62,619 nt of DNA from Rhodospirillales bacterium (GTDB taxonomy: Bacteria; Pseudomonadota; Alphaproteobacteria; Acetobacterales; Acetobacteraceae). The stretch is from positions 1 through 62,619 of the forward strand of contig JAGWRU010000108.1 in assembly GCA_028869595.1 (NCBI GenBank), written 5' to 3'. Position 1 is the first letter of the stretch, and every line of letters begins with the position of its first letter. Positions 17,545 through 26,407 of this stretch are shown here, in pieces. The notes under the pieces were generated by a model, which made no database searches, was not told where the DNA came from, and worked only from the letters and a program-made list of their open reading frames with translations. The position numbers and the translations under genes are program-made.

Positions 17545-18465
17545 GTGGCCTGCCCCGTCCTGATCGATTGCGATCCGGGCACCGATGATGCGCTGGCGCT
17601 GCTGCTGGCGCTGGGCTCGCCCGCCCTCGATGTGCGGGCGATCACGGTGGCCGGCGGCAATGCGACGCTGGAGCGCACCTTGGCCAATGCCCGCGCGATC
17701 GTCGAGCTGAGCGGGCGGGACGTGCCGGTGCATGCCGGGGCCGACCGCCCCCTGCTGGGCCATTTCACCGGTGAGGCGCGGGTGCATGGCGCGGACGGTC
17801 TGGCCGGCATTGTCCTGCCGCCCGGCCCGCCGGCAGCGCCCGGACTGGCCGCGGATGCGATCCGCGCGGTGCTGCGCGCCGCCGCCGCCCCGGTCACGCT
17901 GATCGGCCTGGCCCCAGTCACCAATTTCGCCCTGGCACTGGCCAGCGAACCCGCCCTGACATCGCGGATCGATCGCGTCGTGCTGATGGGCGGCGCCTGG
18001 GGGGAGGGCAATGCCACGCCGGCGGCGGAGTTCAACGCGCTGGCCGACCCCGAGGCGCTGGCGATCCTGCTGAACCTGGGCGTGCGGCTGACCATGGCGG
18101 TGCTGGAAGTGACCAGCCAGGTGATCGTCACGCCCGCGCGGCTGGCCGGGCTCGGCAGCGGTGCCGGGCGCGCTTTGGCGGCGGCGCGGGCGATCCAGGC
18201 CGCGGTGCCGCCCTCCCGCCGGCTGGGTGGGGCGGGGACGCCGCTGCACGATCCCTGCGCGGTGGCGTACGTGATCGCGCCGGATTTGTTTCATGGGCGC
18301 GATGCCCATCTGACGGTAGAGTGCGGCATCGGCCCAGGGCGCGGGCGCACCCATATCGATCGCTGGGGTCGCACCGGGCGCGCGGCCAATGTTCATGTGC
18401 TGGAGAGGGTGGATGCGGAAGGGGTATTCGCCCTGCTGGCGGAGTCGCTGGCGCGGCTGCCATAG
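17545..18465 (+). CDS. Nucleoside hydrolase (inosine/uridine-preferring family)
   Basis: A 306-residue cytosolic hydrolase splitting the N-glycosidic bond of ribonucleosides with calcium. The defining Asp cluster is seen at the N-terminus (LIDCDPGTDDALALLLA); the ribose-binding Asn is in AEFNALADPEAL; a late Asp is in LHDPCAVAY. GTG 17545 starts 1 base after the hemA stop, so the two are probably co-transcribed although functionally unrelated. Base specificity is not assignable. Confidence 0.9.
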   Translation: MACPVLIDCDPGTDDALALLLALGSPALDVRAITVAGGNATLERTLANARAIVELSGRDVPVHAGADRPLLGHFTGEARVHGADGLAGIVLPPGPPAAPGLAADAIRAVLRAAAAPVTLIGLAPVTNFALALASEPALTSRIDRVVLMGGAWGEGNATPAAEFNALADPEALAILLNLGVRLTMAVLEVTSQVIVTPARLAGLGSGAGRALAAARAIQAAVPPSRRLGGAGTPLHDPCAVAYVIAPDLFHGRDAHLTVECGIGPGRGRTHIDRWGRTGRAANVHVLERVDAEGVFALLAESLARLP

Positions 18466-18501
18466 CCGGGATCGTCAAAGCCGCAAGGCCGGCGGGGCGG
18501 C

Positions 18502-19194
18502 ATGCGCATGCTGCGTCTGATCGCCCGCACCCGCCGCATCCTGGCGGTGCGCCGGCGCCTGTTGAGCGGGCTTGCCGCCGGGACGGTGGTGTATCTGCTG
18601 CTGCCGCTGCTCGCCCGGCACGGACCGCTCGATCCCACGGTGCGCGCCATCCTGGCCTGGGATGGCGGGGTTGCGGTCTATATCGGGGCGATGCTGAGCC
18701 TGCTGTGGATCGGCACGCCGGAATCGATCGCGATCCATGCCGAGCGCCAGCAGGAAGGGGAATGGACGATTTTCTGGCTGATCGTGGCCGCCGTGGTGTT
18801 CAGCTTCGCGGCGATTCTGCAGGCTTTCGCCGGCATCTCCTCTCTGCCGCATGGGCAGAAATCGCTGCATGTGACGCTGGTCGCCGGCACGCTATTCCTG
18901 TCCTGGCTGATGACGCAGGTGACGTTCGCCTTCCGCTATGCGCATGAATATTATGCCCGCGACAAAGGCGGGCCAGGGGCTGATGGCGGGCTCGATTTTC
19001 CTGGCGACACGCCGCCCGACTACGGCGATTTCATGTATTTCGCGCTGGTGCTGGGCATGACGTTTCAGGTCTCCGATGTCGAGATCACCGCGCCCAAGCT
19101 GCGCAGGCTGGCCGCCGTGCACGGGCTGCTCGGGTTTCTGTTCAACACGATCATTCTGGCGCTGACGGTGAATATCGCGGCCGGGCTGTTGTAG
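18502..19194 (+). CDS. DUF1345 family membrane protein
   Basis: A 230-residue predicted inner-membrane protein with about five hydrophobic segments. The DUF1345 signature features are seen: TQVTFAFRYAHEYY, then PDYGDFMYFALVLGMTFQVSD, and a C-terminal hydrophobic segment. The function of the family is unknown. Its last 44 bases overlap the 3' end of the convergent cobA gene, so the two coding regions share sequence in opposite directions. Confidence 0.88.
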   Translation: MRMLRLIARTRRILAVRRRLLSGLAAGTVVYLLLPLLARHGPLDPTVRAILAWDGGVAVYIGAMLSLLWIGTPESIAIHAERQQEGEWTIFWLIVAAVVFSFAAILQAFAGISSLPHGQKSLHVTLVAGTLFLSWLMTQVTFAFRYAHEYYARDKGGPGADGGLDFPGDTPPDYGDFMYFALVLGMTFQVSDVEITAPKLRRLAAVHGLLGFLFNTIILALTVNIAAGLL

Positions 19195-20029
19195 GCGGCG
19201 ACGCGTTCCCCGCCCCGTGCAGGGCGGCGATCCCCGCCACCGCGCCGATCACCATCAGCGCCGGGCCGGGCAGGCGCGCGCGGCGGGCGGCGAGCGTTGC
19301 CTCGCCCAGCGTGGTGCGCAGGATACGCGCACCGGGCAGCCCGGCGCGGGCGATCACCGCAAGCGGGGTTGCCGGATCGCGACCGGCCAAGAGGGCGGCC
19401 AGCACCAGCGCGTCGAGGCGTGAGAGCGCCATGAAGGCAACCAGTGTCGCGGTGCCGGCCAGGGCCGTCGCGGACGGCAGATCGCCGGCCGCGTCATGCC
19501 CGGTGAGAAACGTCACTGCCCCCGATAGGCCGCGATGGGTCAGGGGAATTCCCGCCAGGGCCGGAGCGGCGAGCCCGGCGCTGACGCCCGGCACGACCCG
19601 CCAGGGGATGCCGGCCTCGACGAGGGCGAGAGCCTCCTCTCCACCGCGGCCGAAGATGAACGGATCGCCGCCTTTCAGCCGCACCACGCGCAGGCCGGAC
19701 CGCGCGGCGGCGATCAGCCGGGCATTGATCGCCGCCTGCGGCCAGGGTGCGTGGCCCTTGCGCTTGCCGACATCGATCAGCACCGCGCGCGGATCGGCCA
19801 GCCCCAGCACGGCGGTGCCGGGCAGGGCATCGTGCAGCACGATCTCCGCCGATCGCAGCGCTTCGGCCGCGCGCAGCGTCAGCAGGCCGGGATCGCCGGG
19901 GCCGGCGCCGACCAGCCAGACATGGCCGGGTGCCGGGCCGGATCCGGGCGCCGGGTCGGCAAGCCCGGGCATCGTCTCGGCATAGGCCCCGCCGGGCCGG
20001 CGGGCGGGGTGCGGTTCGGCCAGGCGCAT
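19151..20029 (-). CDS. cobA: Uroporphyrinogen-III C-methyltransferase
   Basis: A 292-residue SAM-dependent enzyme (SUMT) making precorrin-2 from uroporphyrinogen III, the entry to siroheme and cobalamin. Seen are VWLVGAGPGDPGLLTLRA, VVRLKGGDPFIFGRGGEE and PGVSAGLAAPALAGIPLTHR, all diagnostic for the family. An extra Pro-rich N-terminal segment of about 30 residues and a C-terminal tail are present. It is divergent from cysI, with a 96-base shared promoter region, and converges on the DUF1345 gene with a 44-base overlap. With the cysG-domain gene it makes siroheme for CysI. Confidence 0.93.
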   Translation of the reverse strand: MRLAEPHPARRPGGAYAETMPGLADPAPGSGPAPGHVWLVGAGPGDPGLLTLRAAEALRSAEIVLHDALPGTAVLGLADPRAVLIDVGKRKGHAPWPQAAINARLIAAARSGLRVVRLKGGDPFIFGRGGEEALALVEAGIPWRVVPGVSAGLAAPALAGIPLTHRGLSGAVTFLTGHDAAGDLPSATALAGTATLVAFMALSRLDALVLAALLAGRDPATPLAVIARAGLPGARILRTTLGEATLAARRARLPGPALMVIGAVAGIAALHGAGNASPPTTARPRYSPSAPE

Positions 20030-20108
20030 TTCACACTAATCTTTCGTGGATAATTTCGCGTTTGACAGAGGGTATATATTCCGCTTCCTTGCGTCCATAC
20101 CTTCATTA

Positions 20109-20131
20109 ATTCACGGAGTATAATTGTGAAT
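20109..20131. promoter_or_regulatory. Inverted repeat over the cysI ribosome-binding site and start codon
   Basis: ATTCAC (20109-20114) and GTGAAT (20126-20131) are perfect inverted arms with an 11-base spacer. The spacer holds the GGAG ribosome-binding site and the second arm is the GTG start region itself. Either a LysR-type (CysB-like) operator or an RNA hairpin hiding the start would fit. The surrounding 20030-20125 region is A+T-rich, as expected for the cobA/cysI divergent promoters. Confidence 0.4.
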
Positions 20132-21841
20132 ATGATCGCCCCCGACGCCAAGCGCTCCAGCGTCGAACGTCTCAAGGAAACCAGCCGTCGGCTGCGCGGG
20201 GCACTGGCCGAGGAGCTTGTCTCTGTCGCGCCGGAAGTGTCCGAGGATTCCTATAATCTTCTGAAATTCCACGGCACCTACGAACAGCACGACCGCGATA
20301 CGGCGACCGCGCGGAAGCAGGCCGGGCTGGCCAAGGAATATTCCTTCATGGTCCGGGTGCGGATGCCGGGCGGGCGGCTGAATGCGGCGCAGTATCTGGC
20401 GCTGGACGCGTTGGCCGATCGCTACGCCAATGCCGGCCTGCGCATCACCACCCGCCAGGGGATTCAATTTCACGGTGTGGCGAAGGGCAATCTCAAGGCC
20501 CATATCGCCGAGATCAACCGTACTTTGCTTACCACCCAGAGCGCCTGCGGCGATGTCGCGCGCAATCTGATGGTCACGCCCGCGCCGCGCCAGGATGCGG
20601 CCCATCGTCGCCTGCTGGACGATGCCCGCATGCTGGCCGCCGCCCTGCTGCCGGCAAGCCGCGCCTATCACCAGATCTTCCTCGATGAGGCCGATCCCGG
20701 CATCGAGGAGGAGGAGGCGCTGTACGGCCCCGCCTATCTGCCGCGTAAATTCAAGATCGCGCTGGCTTTGCCGGAGGACAACACGGTCGATGTGCTCTGC
20801 AACGATCTCGGCCTGATCGCGGTGTTCGAAGGCGGCGCACTGGCCGGCTACAACATCGCCCTCGGCGGCGGGCTGGGCATGACGCATAATCGCGCCGATA
20901 CCTATCCCCGGCTCGCCTCGGTGCTGGGTTTCGTGCCGGCGGCGGAGGCGCTGGCCGTGACGCGGGCGGCGATCGGCATCCATCGCGATTTCGGCGATCG
21001 CGCCGATCGCAAGCGGGCGCGGCTGAAATACGTTCTCGACGATCGCGGCCTCGATTGGACCCGGGCGGAACTGGCCGCGCGGCTCGGCCACCCGCTTGCC
21101 GCGCCGCGTCCGACCGCGCCGCTGGCGGTGCCCGATCTGCTCGGCTGGCACGCCGACGGGGCGGGTAATTTCTGGCTGGGCATCGCCATCCCCTCCGGGC
21201 GCATCGCCGATGGGGCGATTGCCTGGTGCAGCGCGCTGCGGGCGGTGATCGCGCGCTTCGGCTGCACCCCGATCATGACGCCGCAGCAGGATATTCTGCT
21301 GGCCGATATCGCGCCCGCCGATCGCGCCGGGATCGCCGCCCTGCTTGCCGAATACGGCATCGCCGCCCCGGCCGGCACGAGCGCGCTTGCCCGCTGGACG
21401 CTGGCCTGCCCGGCCCTGCCCACTTGCGGCCTGGCGCTGACCGAGGCGGAGCGGGTGCGCGATCCGATCGTCGCCGCGCTGGAGCCGGTGCTGGCCGGGC
21501 TGGGGCTGGCAGAAGAACGCATCAGCCTGCGCATCACCGGCTGCCCCAATGGCTGCGCGCGCAGCTATGCCGGCGATATCGGCCTGGTGGGGCGCATCCC
21601 GGGTGCCTATGCGCTGTATGTCGGCGGCGATTTCGCCGGCACCCGCCTGTCCTTCAAGCTGATCGAGCGGGTGCGCCAGGACGATCTGCCATCGGTGCTG
21701 GCGCCGCTTTTCGCGGCCTTCGCGGCAGGTCGCGCCCCGGGCGAAGGCTTCGGCGATTTCTGCCACCGTCTGGGGGGCGCGGCATTGCGGGCGCTGATCG
21801 AAGCGGCGCGAGCGCCCGCGCATCCGGCGGCGGCGGATTGA
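20126..21841 (+). CDS. cysI: Nitrite/sulfite reductase hemoprotein (siroheme and 4Fe-4S)
   Basis: A 571-residue assimilatory reductase with two ferredoxin-like and two siroheme/4Fe-4S repeats. Substrate-side basic residues are in GLRITTRQGIQFHGV. The cluster cysteines occur as CPALPTC (near residue 428) and CPNGC (near 472), the CX5C plus CX3C pattern of sulfite reductases. The context (cobA, siroheme dehydrogenase, cysK) favours sulfite reduction over nitrite. No CysJ flavoprotein gene is in the window, so the electron donor may be ferredoxin or a distant partner. GTG 20126 is 7 bases after GGAG; ATG 20132 is an alternative start. Confidence 0.92.
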   Translation: MNMIAPDAKRSSVERLKETSRRLRGALAEELVSVAPEVSEDSYNLLKFHGTYEQHDRDTATARKQAGLAKEYSFMVRVRMPGGRLNAAQYLALDALADRYANAGLRITTRQGIQFHGVAKGNLKAHIAEINRTLLTTQSACGDVARNLMVTPAPRQDAAHRRLLDDARMLAAALLPASRAYHQIFLDEADPGIEEEEALYGPAYLPRKFKIALALPEDNTVDVLCNDLGLIAVFEGGALAGYNIALGGGLGMTHNRADTYPRLASVLGFVPAAEALAVTRAAIGIHRDFGDRADRKRARLKYVLDDRGLDWTRAELAARLGHPLAAPRPTAPLAVPDLLGWHADGAGNFWLGIAIPSGRIADGAIAWCSALRAVIARFGCTPIMTPQQDILLADIAPADRAGIAALLAEYGIAAPAGTSALARWTLACPALPTCGLALTEAERVRDPIVAALEPVLAGLGLAEERISLRITGCPNGCARSYAGDIGLVGRIPGAYALYVGGDFAGTRLSFKLIERVRQDDLPSVLAPLFAAFAAGRAPGEGFGDFCHRLGGAALRALIEAARAPAHPAAAD

Positions 21842-22440
21842 TGTTTCCCGTCGCGCTCGATCTCGCCCGCCTGCCGGTGGTGCTGGCCGGGTCGGGGCGG
21901 CTGGCGTTGCGCCGGCTTGCCTTGCTGGATGATGCCGGGGCGGGGGCGGTGCGGGTGTTCTGCCCCGATGCGGCGGATGCGGCCTTGCAGGCGGCGGCCG
22001 GGGCGCGCTTTTGCGTGGGCCTGCCGGACGCGGCGGCAATCGCTGCGGCGCGGCTGCTGCTGGTTGCCGGGCTCGACGGCGATGCCAGTGCGGCGCTGGC
22101 CGCCTTGGCGCGGGCGCGCGGCGTTCTGGTCAATGTCGAGGATGATCTGTCGGACTGCGATTTTCATGTCCCGGCGATGCATCGGGCCGGCGATCTGCTG
22201 ATCGCGGTATCGACCGGCGGGCAGAGCCCGACTCTGGCGCAGGCGATCCGCGCCCGCATCGCCGCGTGCTTCGGTCCGGAATGGGCCGGCCGGCTGGCCC
22301 GTGCGGCGGCATTGCGCCGCGCCCTGCGCGCCGATGGCGCGGATGGCCGGGCGGTGGGGGAGGCGGTGCGGGCCCTGGCAGCAAACGAGGCCTGGTTCGC
22401 CTCCGCGCAACCCGGCGCGGCGGAGGGAGGGCCGGAGTGA
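21841..22440 (+). CDS. Siroheme synthase N-terminal domain protein (precorrin-2 dehydrogenase/ferrochelatase)
   Basis: A 199-residue protein equal to the CysG-B half (Met8p-like), converting precorrin-2 to sirohydrochlorin and inserting iron. A Rossmann segment VVLAGSGRLALRRLALL opens the protein. The family active-site region is NVEDDLSDCDFHVPAM and the regulatory serine region is STGGQSPTLAQAIRARI. Its ATG shares one base with the cysI stop (TGATG), so it is translationally coupled. CobA is encoded separately on the other strand, so siroheme synthesis is split between two polypeptides here. Confidence 0.9.
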   Translation: MFPVALDLARLPVVLAGSGRLALRRLALLDDAGAGAVRVFCPDAADAALQAAAGARFCVGLPDAAAIAAARLLLVAGLDGDASAALAALARARGVLVNVEDDLSDCDFHVPAMHRAGDLLIAVSTGGQSPTLAQAIRARIAACFGPEWAGRLARAAALRRALRADGADGRAVGEAVRALAANEAWFASAQPGAAEGGPE

Positions 22441-22494
22441 CGCGCGCGTCACGGCGGGTGAGCGCAACAGGATATTTCGTGCTACGCCCAGCGT

Positions 22495-23469
22495 ATGGAA
22501 AATCCGCCTCCTCCCTATTGGCCGCCGCCGCGCGGGCGCATCCATGATACGATTCTGGAGACGATCGGCGCGACGCCGCTGGTGCGTCTGTCCCGCCTTG
22601 CCGCCGCCGAGGGCGTGACGGCGGAGCTGATCCTCAAGCTTGAATTCTTCAACCCGCTCGGCTCGGTGAAGGATCGCATCGGCCGGGCGATGATCGAAGC
22701 GGCGGAGCAGGCCGGCACCATCGCGCCGGGCCGCACCGTGCTGATCGAGCCGACTTCGGGCAATACCGGCATCGCGCTGGCTTTCGTCGCCGCCGCGCGC
22801 GGCTATCGGCTGATCGTGGTGATGCCGGATGGCGCCTCGGTCGAACGGCGGCGGATGATGCGGCTGCTGGGCGCGGAGCTGGAGTTGACGCCGGCCCGGC
22901 TCGGCATGGCCGGCGCCATTGCCCGCGCCGAGGCGATCGCCGCGCGCACACCGCATGCCTGGATCGCCCGGCAATTCGACAATCCGGCCAATCCGGCGAT
23001 CCATGCCGCGACCACCGCGGAGGAAATCTGGACTGATACGGCAGGGCGCCTCGATGCCGTGGTGGGGGGCATCGGCACGGGCGGCACGCTGACCGGCATC
23101 GCGCGGGCGCTGAAGCCGCGTCTGCCGGCGCTTGCGGTGATCGGGGTGGAGCCGGCGGAAAGCGCGGTTCTGTCCGGCGAGGCGCCCGGTCCGCACGGCA
23201 TTCAAGGGATCGGCGCCGGCTTCTGCCCGGCCGTGCTGGAACGTGCCGCGCTGGATCGGATCATGACGGTCGGCGAGGCCGATGCGCTGGCTGCCGCCCG
23301 GCGCTGTGCGGCGCAGGAAGGCGTCGCGGTGGGTATTTCCTCGGGCGCGGTGCTGGCGGCGATGATCGCGCTGGGCCGCAGCCCGGAGATGGCGGGCAAG
23401 CGGATCATCGGCATCGCCGCGTCCTTTGCCGAGCGCTATCTTTCGACGGCGCTGTTCGAGGGGTTGTAG
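22495..23469 (+). CDS. cysK: Cysteine synthase (O-acetylserine sulfhydrylase)
   Basis: A 324-residue PLP fold-type II enzyme making cysteine from O-acetylserine and sulfide, which completes the sulfide use begun by CysI. The PLP lysine is in NPLGSVKDRIG, the substrate loop is PTSGNTGIALA, the phosphate-cup glycines are GGIGTGGTLTG and the C-terminal GISSGAVLAA is present. A Pro-rich N-terminal extension (ENPPPPYWPPP) is unusual. The gene is 54 bases after the siroheme gene, on the same strand. Confidence 0.93.
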   Translation: MENPPPPYWPPPRGRIHDTILETIGATPLVRLSRLAAAEGVTAELILKLEFFNPLGSVKDRIGRAMIEAAEQAGTIAPGRTVLIEPTSGNTGIALAFVAAARGYRLIVVMPDGASVERRRMMRLLGAELELTPARLGMAGAIARAEAIAARTPHAWIARQFDNPANPAIHAATTAEEIWTDTAGRLDAVVGGIGTGGTLTGIARALKPRLPALAVIGVEPAESAVLSGEAPGPHGIQGIGAGFCPAVLERAALDRIMTVGEADALAAARRCAAQEGVAVGISSGAVLAAMIALGRSPEMAGKRIIGIAASFAERYLSTALFEGL

Positions 23470-23572
23470 GCATCCGCACGCCGGTCAAGCGGTGGCAAGT
23501 CTGCGCGTATCGCATGCGCGGGTGCGAGCTCTGGCGCGTTGATGAGCTCGGCGAAAAACCCGATGCGGCGAT

Positions 23573-24901
23573 TCAGGATGGCAGCAATCGGATCCGTCGC
23601 TCAATGAACGACTCGACCGCGCCGGCGAATTGGGCGCAATCATCGTCCGTGATGGTAAGGCTAAGGCTGATCATGCCGCGCCGCGCGATCCAGAACCCAT
23701 CGGCGATCAGATCGAAGAAGAGCAGCTCTTTGACCGCTTGATTGGACGTGCTGAGATCTTCCGGGGAAGCTACTTTGTTGCCGGTGGCATGGATTGTCAT
23801 CAGCGACCCATAGCCAAGCGTCTGCATGGCAACGCCGTGGCGCGTGAAGGCATTGTTGAGCGCGTTGCGAAGCGCATCGCCGCGTCGATTGAGAGAAACC
23901 GCCGCCTCGGGCGTGAATACGCTTTCGAGTCCGGCGATACCGGCGGCCATCGACAATACGTTGTTGTTGAACGTTCCCGCGTGGAAGAACGCGTCGGGTC
24001 TGGTTGGGTCGAAGCGTTCCATGCACGCGCGACGGCCGCCGAAGGCGCCGAATGACATCCCGCCCGCGAGGTATTTCCCGAGCGAGGTGAGATCCGGGTT
24101 GACGCCGTGCACCGCCTGAAGGCCGCCCGGCGACAGCCGCGACGTCATGACTTCGTCGAAGATCAAAAGCGCTCCGATATTCTCGGTTTCCTGGCGCAGC
24201 ATGGCGAGGAAGGCCTGTGTTGCAGGGATCGAACCGCCGGCGCCGAGCATGGGCTCGATCACCACGGCGGCAAGCGTGGCGGCATGGTCGCGGATCAGCC
24301 TCTGCGTGCCGTCGAGATCGTTATATCGTGCCAGTACGAATTCATGCGGGGCATTCAGCGGCGCATCATCGAAGGGAAAAGCGAACACGCCGCCATGATA
24401 GGCGCCGCGGAAGACAAGAATTTTCTTCCGCCCGGTGATCGCTTTGGCGGCGGCCATCGCCATCAAATTGGCTTCGGTGCCGGAGTTGGTGAATCGGATC
24501 AGATCGATCGAGGGAAACCGCGCGGTGATCAATGCGGCAAGCCGTGCTTCCTTGACGCCTTGCCCGCCGAAATTCAGACCGCCATCGAGAGCTTCTCGTA
24601 TGGCCTGGATGATTTTGGGGTGGGAATGCCCGTACAGGCCGGCCGTGTATTCTCCCAGAAAATCGGTGTACCGCGCGCCATCCGCCGACCAGAGAGAGTT
24701 GCCCTCTCCTTTGACGAAGGCCAGCGGGAACGGTGCGTAATGCAGGACGCTGCGCGTGTTCCCGCCTGGCATATAGGCTTTGGCGGCTTCCTGGTGGGCC
24801 GCGCTCTTCGGGTTCTCCAGCGTGTACCGCGCCCGCGCGCTGACAAGCGCCGATTCGAGATCGTCCTCGGGCGTAGCATTCCTGGGCGCGAGTTGGGTCA
24901 C
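23573..24901 (-). CDS. Class III aminotransferase, glutamate-1-semialdehyde aminomutase-like
   Basis: A 442-residue PLP fold-type I enzyme. Seen are YMPGGNTRSVLHYAPFPLAF and FTNSGTEANLMAMAAAKA, the cofactor-binding VVIEPMLGAGG and LIFDEVMTSR, and the PLP lysine in LTSLGKYLAGGM. The overall pattern is that of GSAM-like aminotransferases acting on amino acids rather than true HemL, in keeping with the ALA synthase encoded upstream. Translation starts at GTG 24901, overlapping the GntR stop (GTGA). Its DNA is visibly less GC-biased than that of the flanking genes. Confidence 0.88.
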   Translation of the reverse strand: MTQLAPRNATPEDDLESALVSARARYTLENPKSAAHQEAAKAYMPGGNTRSVLHYAPFPLAFVKGEGNSLWSADGARYTDFLGEYTAGLYGHSHPKIIQAIREALDGGLNFGGQGVKEARLAALITARFPSIDLIRFTNSGTEANLMAMAAAKAITGRKKILVFRGAYHGGVFAFPFDDAPLNAPHEFVLARYNDLDGTQRLIRDHAATLAAVVIEPMLGAGGSIPATQAFLAMLRQETENIGALLIFDEVMTSRLSPGGLQAVHGVNPDLTSLGKYLAGGMSFGAFGGRRACMERFDPTRPDAFFHAGTFNNNVLSMAAGIAGLESVFTPEAAVSLNRRGDALRNALNNAFTRHGVAMQTLGYGSLMTIHATGNKVASPEDLSTSNQAVKELLFFDLIADGFWIARRGMISLSLTITDDDCAQFAGAVESFIERRIRLLPS

Positions 24902-25581
24902 GAGCAGGCCTCTTCCATCTGTTTGAGCATTTCGACCATCCTGGCGCCGTCGGGCGTATTGTGATCGCGGGCGAGGAGTTCCGCACCTTCGCCATCCCCC
25001 GAGAGGATCGCCTCCATTAGCGCCTGATGAACCTGCAGGATGCCCGTCAGGTCGTAGTCCAGGGTCGACGTGATCCGAAGAAACAATCTGGTCTGGGCTT
25101 CGATCAGCCCGTAGGCGGCCTGCAGGCGCGCATGCCCGGAGAGATCCACGATGCATCGATGAAACCGGTAATCGGCGTTTACGACAGCAACACGGTTCTT
25201 CGCCTTCGCGGCGGAACGCATGTCTGCGATTGCCTGCGAGATTTCCGTTCTCACCCGATCGGTGACACGCCCCGCGACGATACGCGCCGCCATCGCCTCC
25301 AGCGTGTTGCGCATCGTGTAGACTTCATAGGCATCCTGCGCCGTGAGGCTTGCGACGAAGGTGCTTCGGAAGCGCTTCTGAACGACCAGTCCCTCGAAGC
25401 TTAATTGCTGCAAGGCGGCACGCAGGGTGCCGCGGCTGATGCCAAGCTCCTCTGCGAGTTCGATCTCCAGAACGCGACTACCTGGCGGCAGCGCACCCGA
25501 GATGATGCGCTCGCGCAGGATCGTCGTCGCCTGATCGTTTAGCGTCTGTAGGACAGCGGCTTGTGTCACAACGAACCTCAC
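24898..25581 (-). CDS. GntR family transcriptional regulator, FCD subfamily
   Basis: A 227-residue regulator with an N-terminal winged helix (LAEELGISRGTLRAALQQLSFEGLV) and an FCD ligand domain with the metal/carboxylate residues in NADYRFHRCIVDLSGH. It is the first gene of a two-gene minus-strand unit with the aminotransferase and is divergent from the dehalogenase-like gene. A TTGACA-N7-TGTCAA inverted repeat lies in the 75-base gap. The start is GTG 25581; a GTG 12 bases downstream is an alternative. Confidence 0.88.
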   Translation of the reverse strand: MRFVVTQAAVLQTLNDQATTILRERIISGALPPGSRVLEIELAEELGISRGTLRAALQQLSFEGLVVQKRFRSTFVASLTAQDAYEVYTMRNTLEAMAARIVAGRVTDRVRTEISQAIADMRSAAKAKNRVAVVNADYRFHRCIVDLSGHARLQAAYGLIEAQTRLFLRITSTLDYDLTGILQVHQALMEAILSGDGEGAELLARDHNTPDGARMVEMLKQMEEACS

Positions 25582-25602
25582 AGTCGTTCATCATTTAGAT
25601 TG

Positions 25603-25621
25603 TTGACAATTGAAATGTCAA
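25603..25621. promoter_or_regulatory. Inverted repeat between the divergent GntR and dehalogenase-like genes
   Basis: TTGACA (25603-25608) and TGTCAA (25616-25621) are perfect inverted arms with a 7-base centre. Read on the minus strand, the right arm is itself a consensus -35 box, with TAAATG 18 bases on as a possible -10. Autoregulation by the FCD-type GntR protein is a reasonable inference. Confidence 0.5.
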
Positions 25622-25656
25622 GTCGCACCTTCGCATGGTTCGCGCAGGAGGGATGG

Positions 25657-26322
25657 ATGAAAGAGAAGTGGGTGACATTCGATTGCTTCGGCACGCTGAT
25701 GGACTGGCAGACCGGCTTTCGGCAGGCGCTGGCGTCCGTCGCGGGTGAGAAGACCGATGCCCTGGTCGCTGCCTATCATGCCGAAGAACCTGGGACGCAG
25801 GATGCGGCGCCAACCCGCCCGTATCGTGAGGTCCTGAAGCGCACGCTGCAGCGCGCGGCGGAGATGATCGATCTGACACTCACCGATGCAGAAGCCGATA
25901 TTCTGGCCCTGACCTGGGCCGACATGCCGATTTTCCCCGACACGAAAGCCTCGCTCGATCAGCTTCACGCCGATGGCTGGAAAGTCGCGATCCTGACGAA
26001 TTGTGACAACGAATTGTTTGCGAAAACCCAGGCCGTCTTTCCAGTCAAACTCGATATGGTCGTCACCTCGCAGGAAGTGGGCAGCTACAAACCATCGCTC
26101 GGTCATTTCCACGAATTTGCGAAGCGTTCCGGCGTCGAGCGCGATCGTTGGGTCCATGCCGCCGTCAGCTGGTATCACGACATGAAGGCAGCGGAAGTTC
26201 TTGGTCTCAAGCGCGTCTGGGTTGATCGCGAAGACACGGGTCAGGACCCATCGATCTGCACAGCGCATATCCATGACATGGCAAGCCTTCCGGCCACGCT
26301 GCGCGCCTTTCATGTCATCTAG
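25657..26322 (+). CDS. HAD-superfamily hydrolase, haloacid dehalogenase type II-like
   Basis: A 221-residue Rossmannoid hydrolase. The nucleophile Asp is in TFDCFGTLMDW (Asp9), motif II Thr in VAILTNCDNE, the motif III Lys in GSYKPSLGHF, and a late motif region is VHAAVSWYHDMKAAEVLG. The spacing and the DCFGTL/YKPS motifs are those of L-2-haloacid dehalogenase relatives, though many such proteins are phosphatases. CAGGAGG lies 8 bases before ATG 25657. The next gene encodes an epoxide-hydrolase-like enzyme, suggesting a small catabolic unit. Confidence 0.85.
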   Translation: MKEKWVTFDCFGTLMDWQTGFRQALASVAGEKTDALVAAYHAEEPGTQDAAPTRPYREVLKRTLQRAAEMIDLTLTDAEADILALTWADMPIFPDTKASLDQLHADGWKVAILTNCDNELFAKTQAVFPVKLDMVVTSQEVGSYKPSLGHFHEFAKRSGVERDRWVHAAVSWYHDMKAAEVLGLKRVWVDREDTGQDPSICTAHIHDMASLPATLRAFHVI

Positions 26323-26407
26323 GCATCCACCGTGGCCTGGGCGGTGCCGACACGGCAACTCCGGCAAGTTGGCTGATTGATCGGACGCTGTGCGGCTGGA
26401 GGACACC

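Noticed and set aside
24107-24964. Plus-strand frame opposite the class III aminotransferase
   Set aside because: The minus strand encodes a complete PLP enzyme with its catalytic Lys; the antisense product has no recognisable motif.
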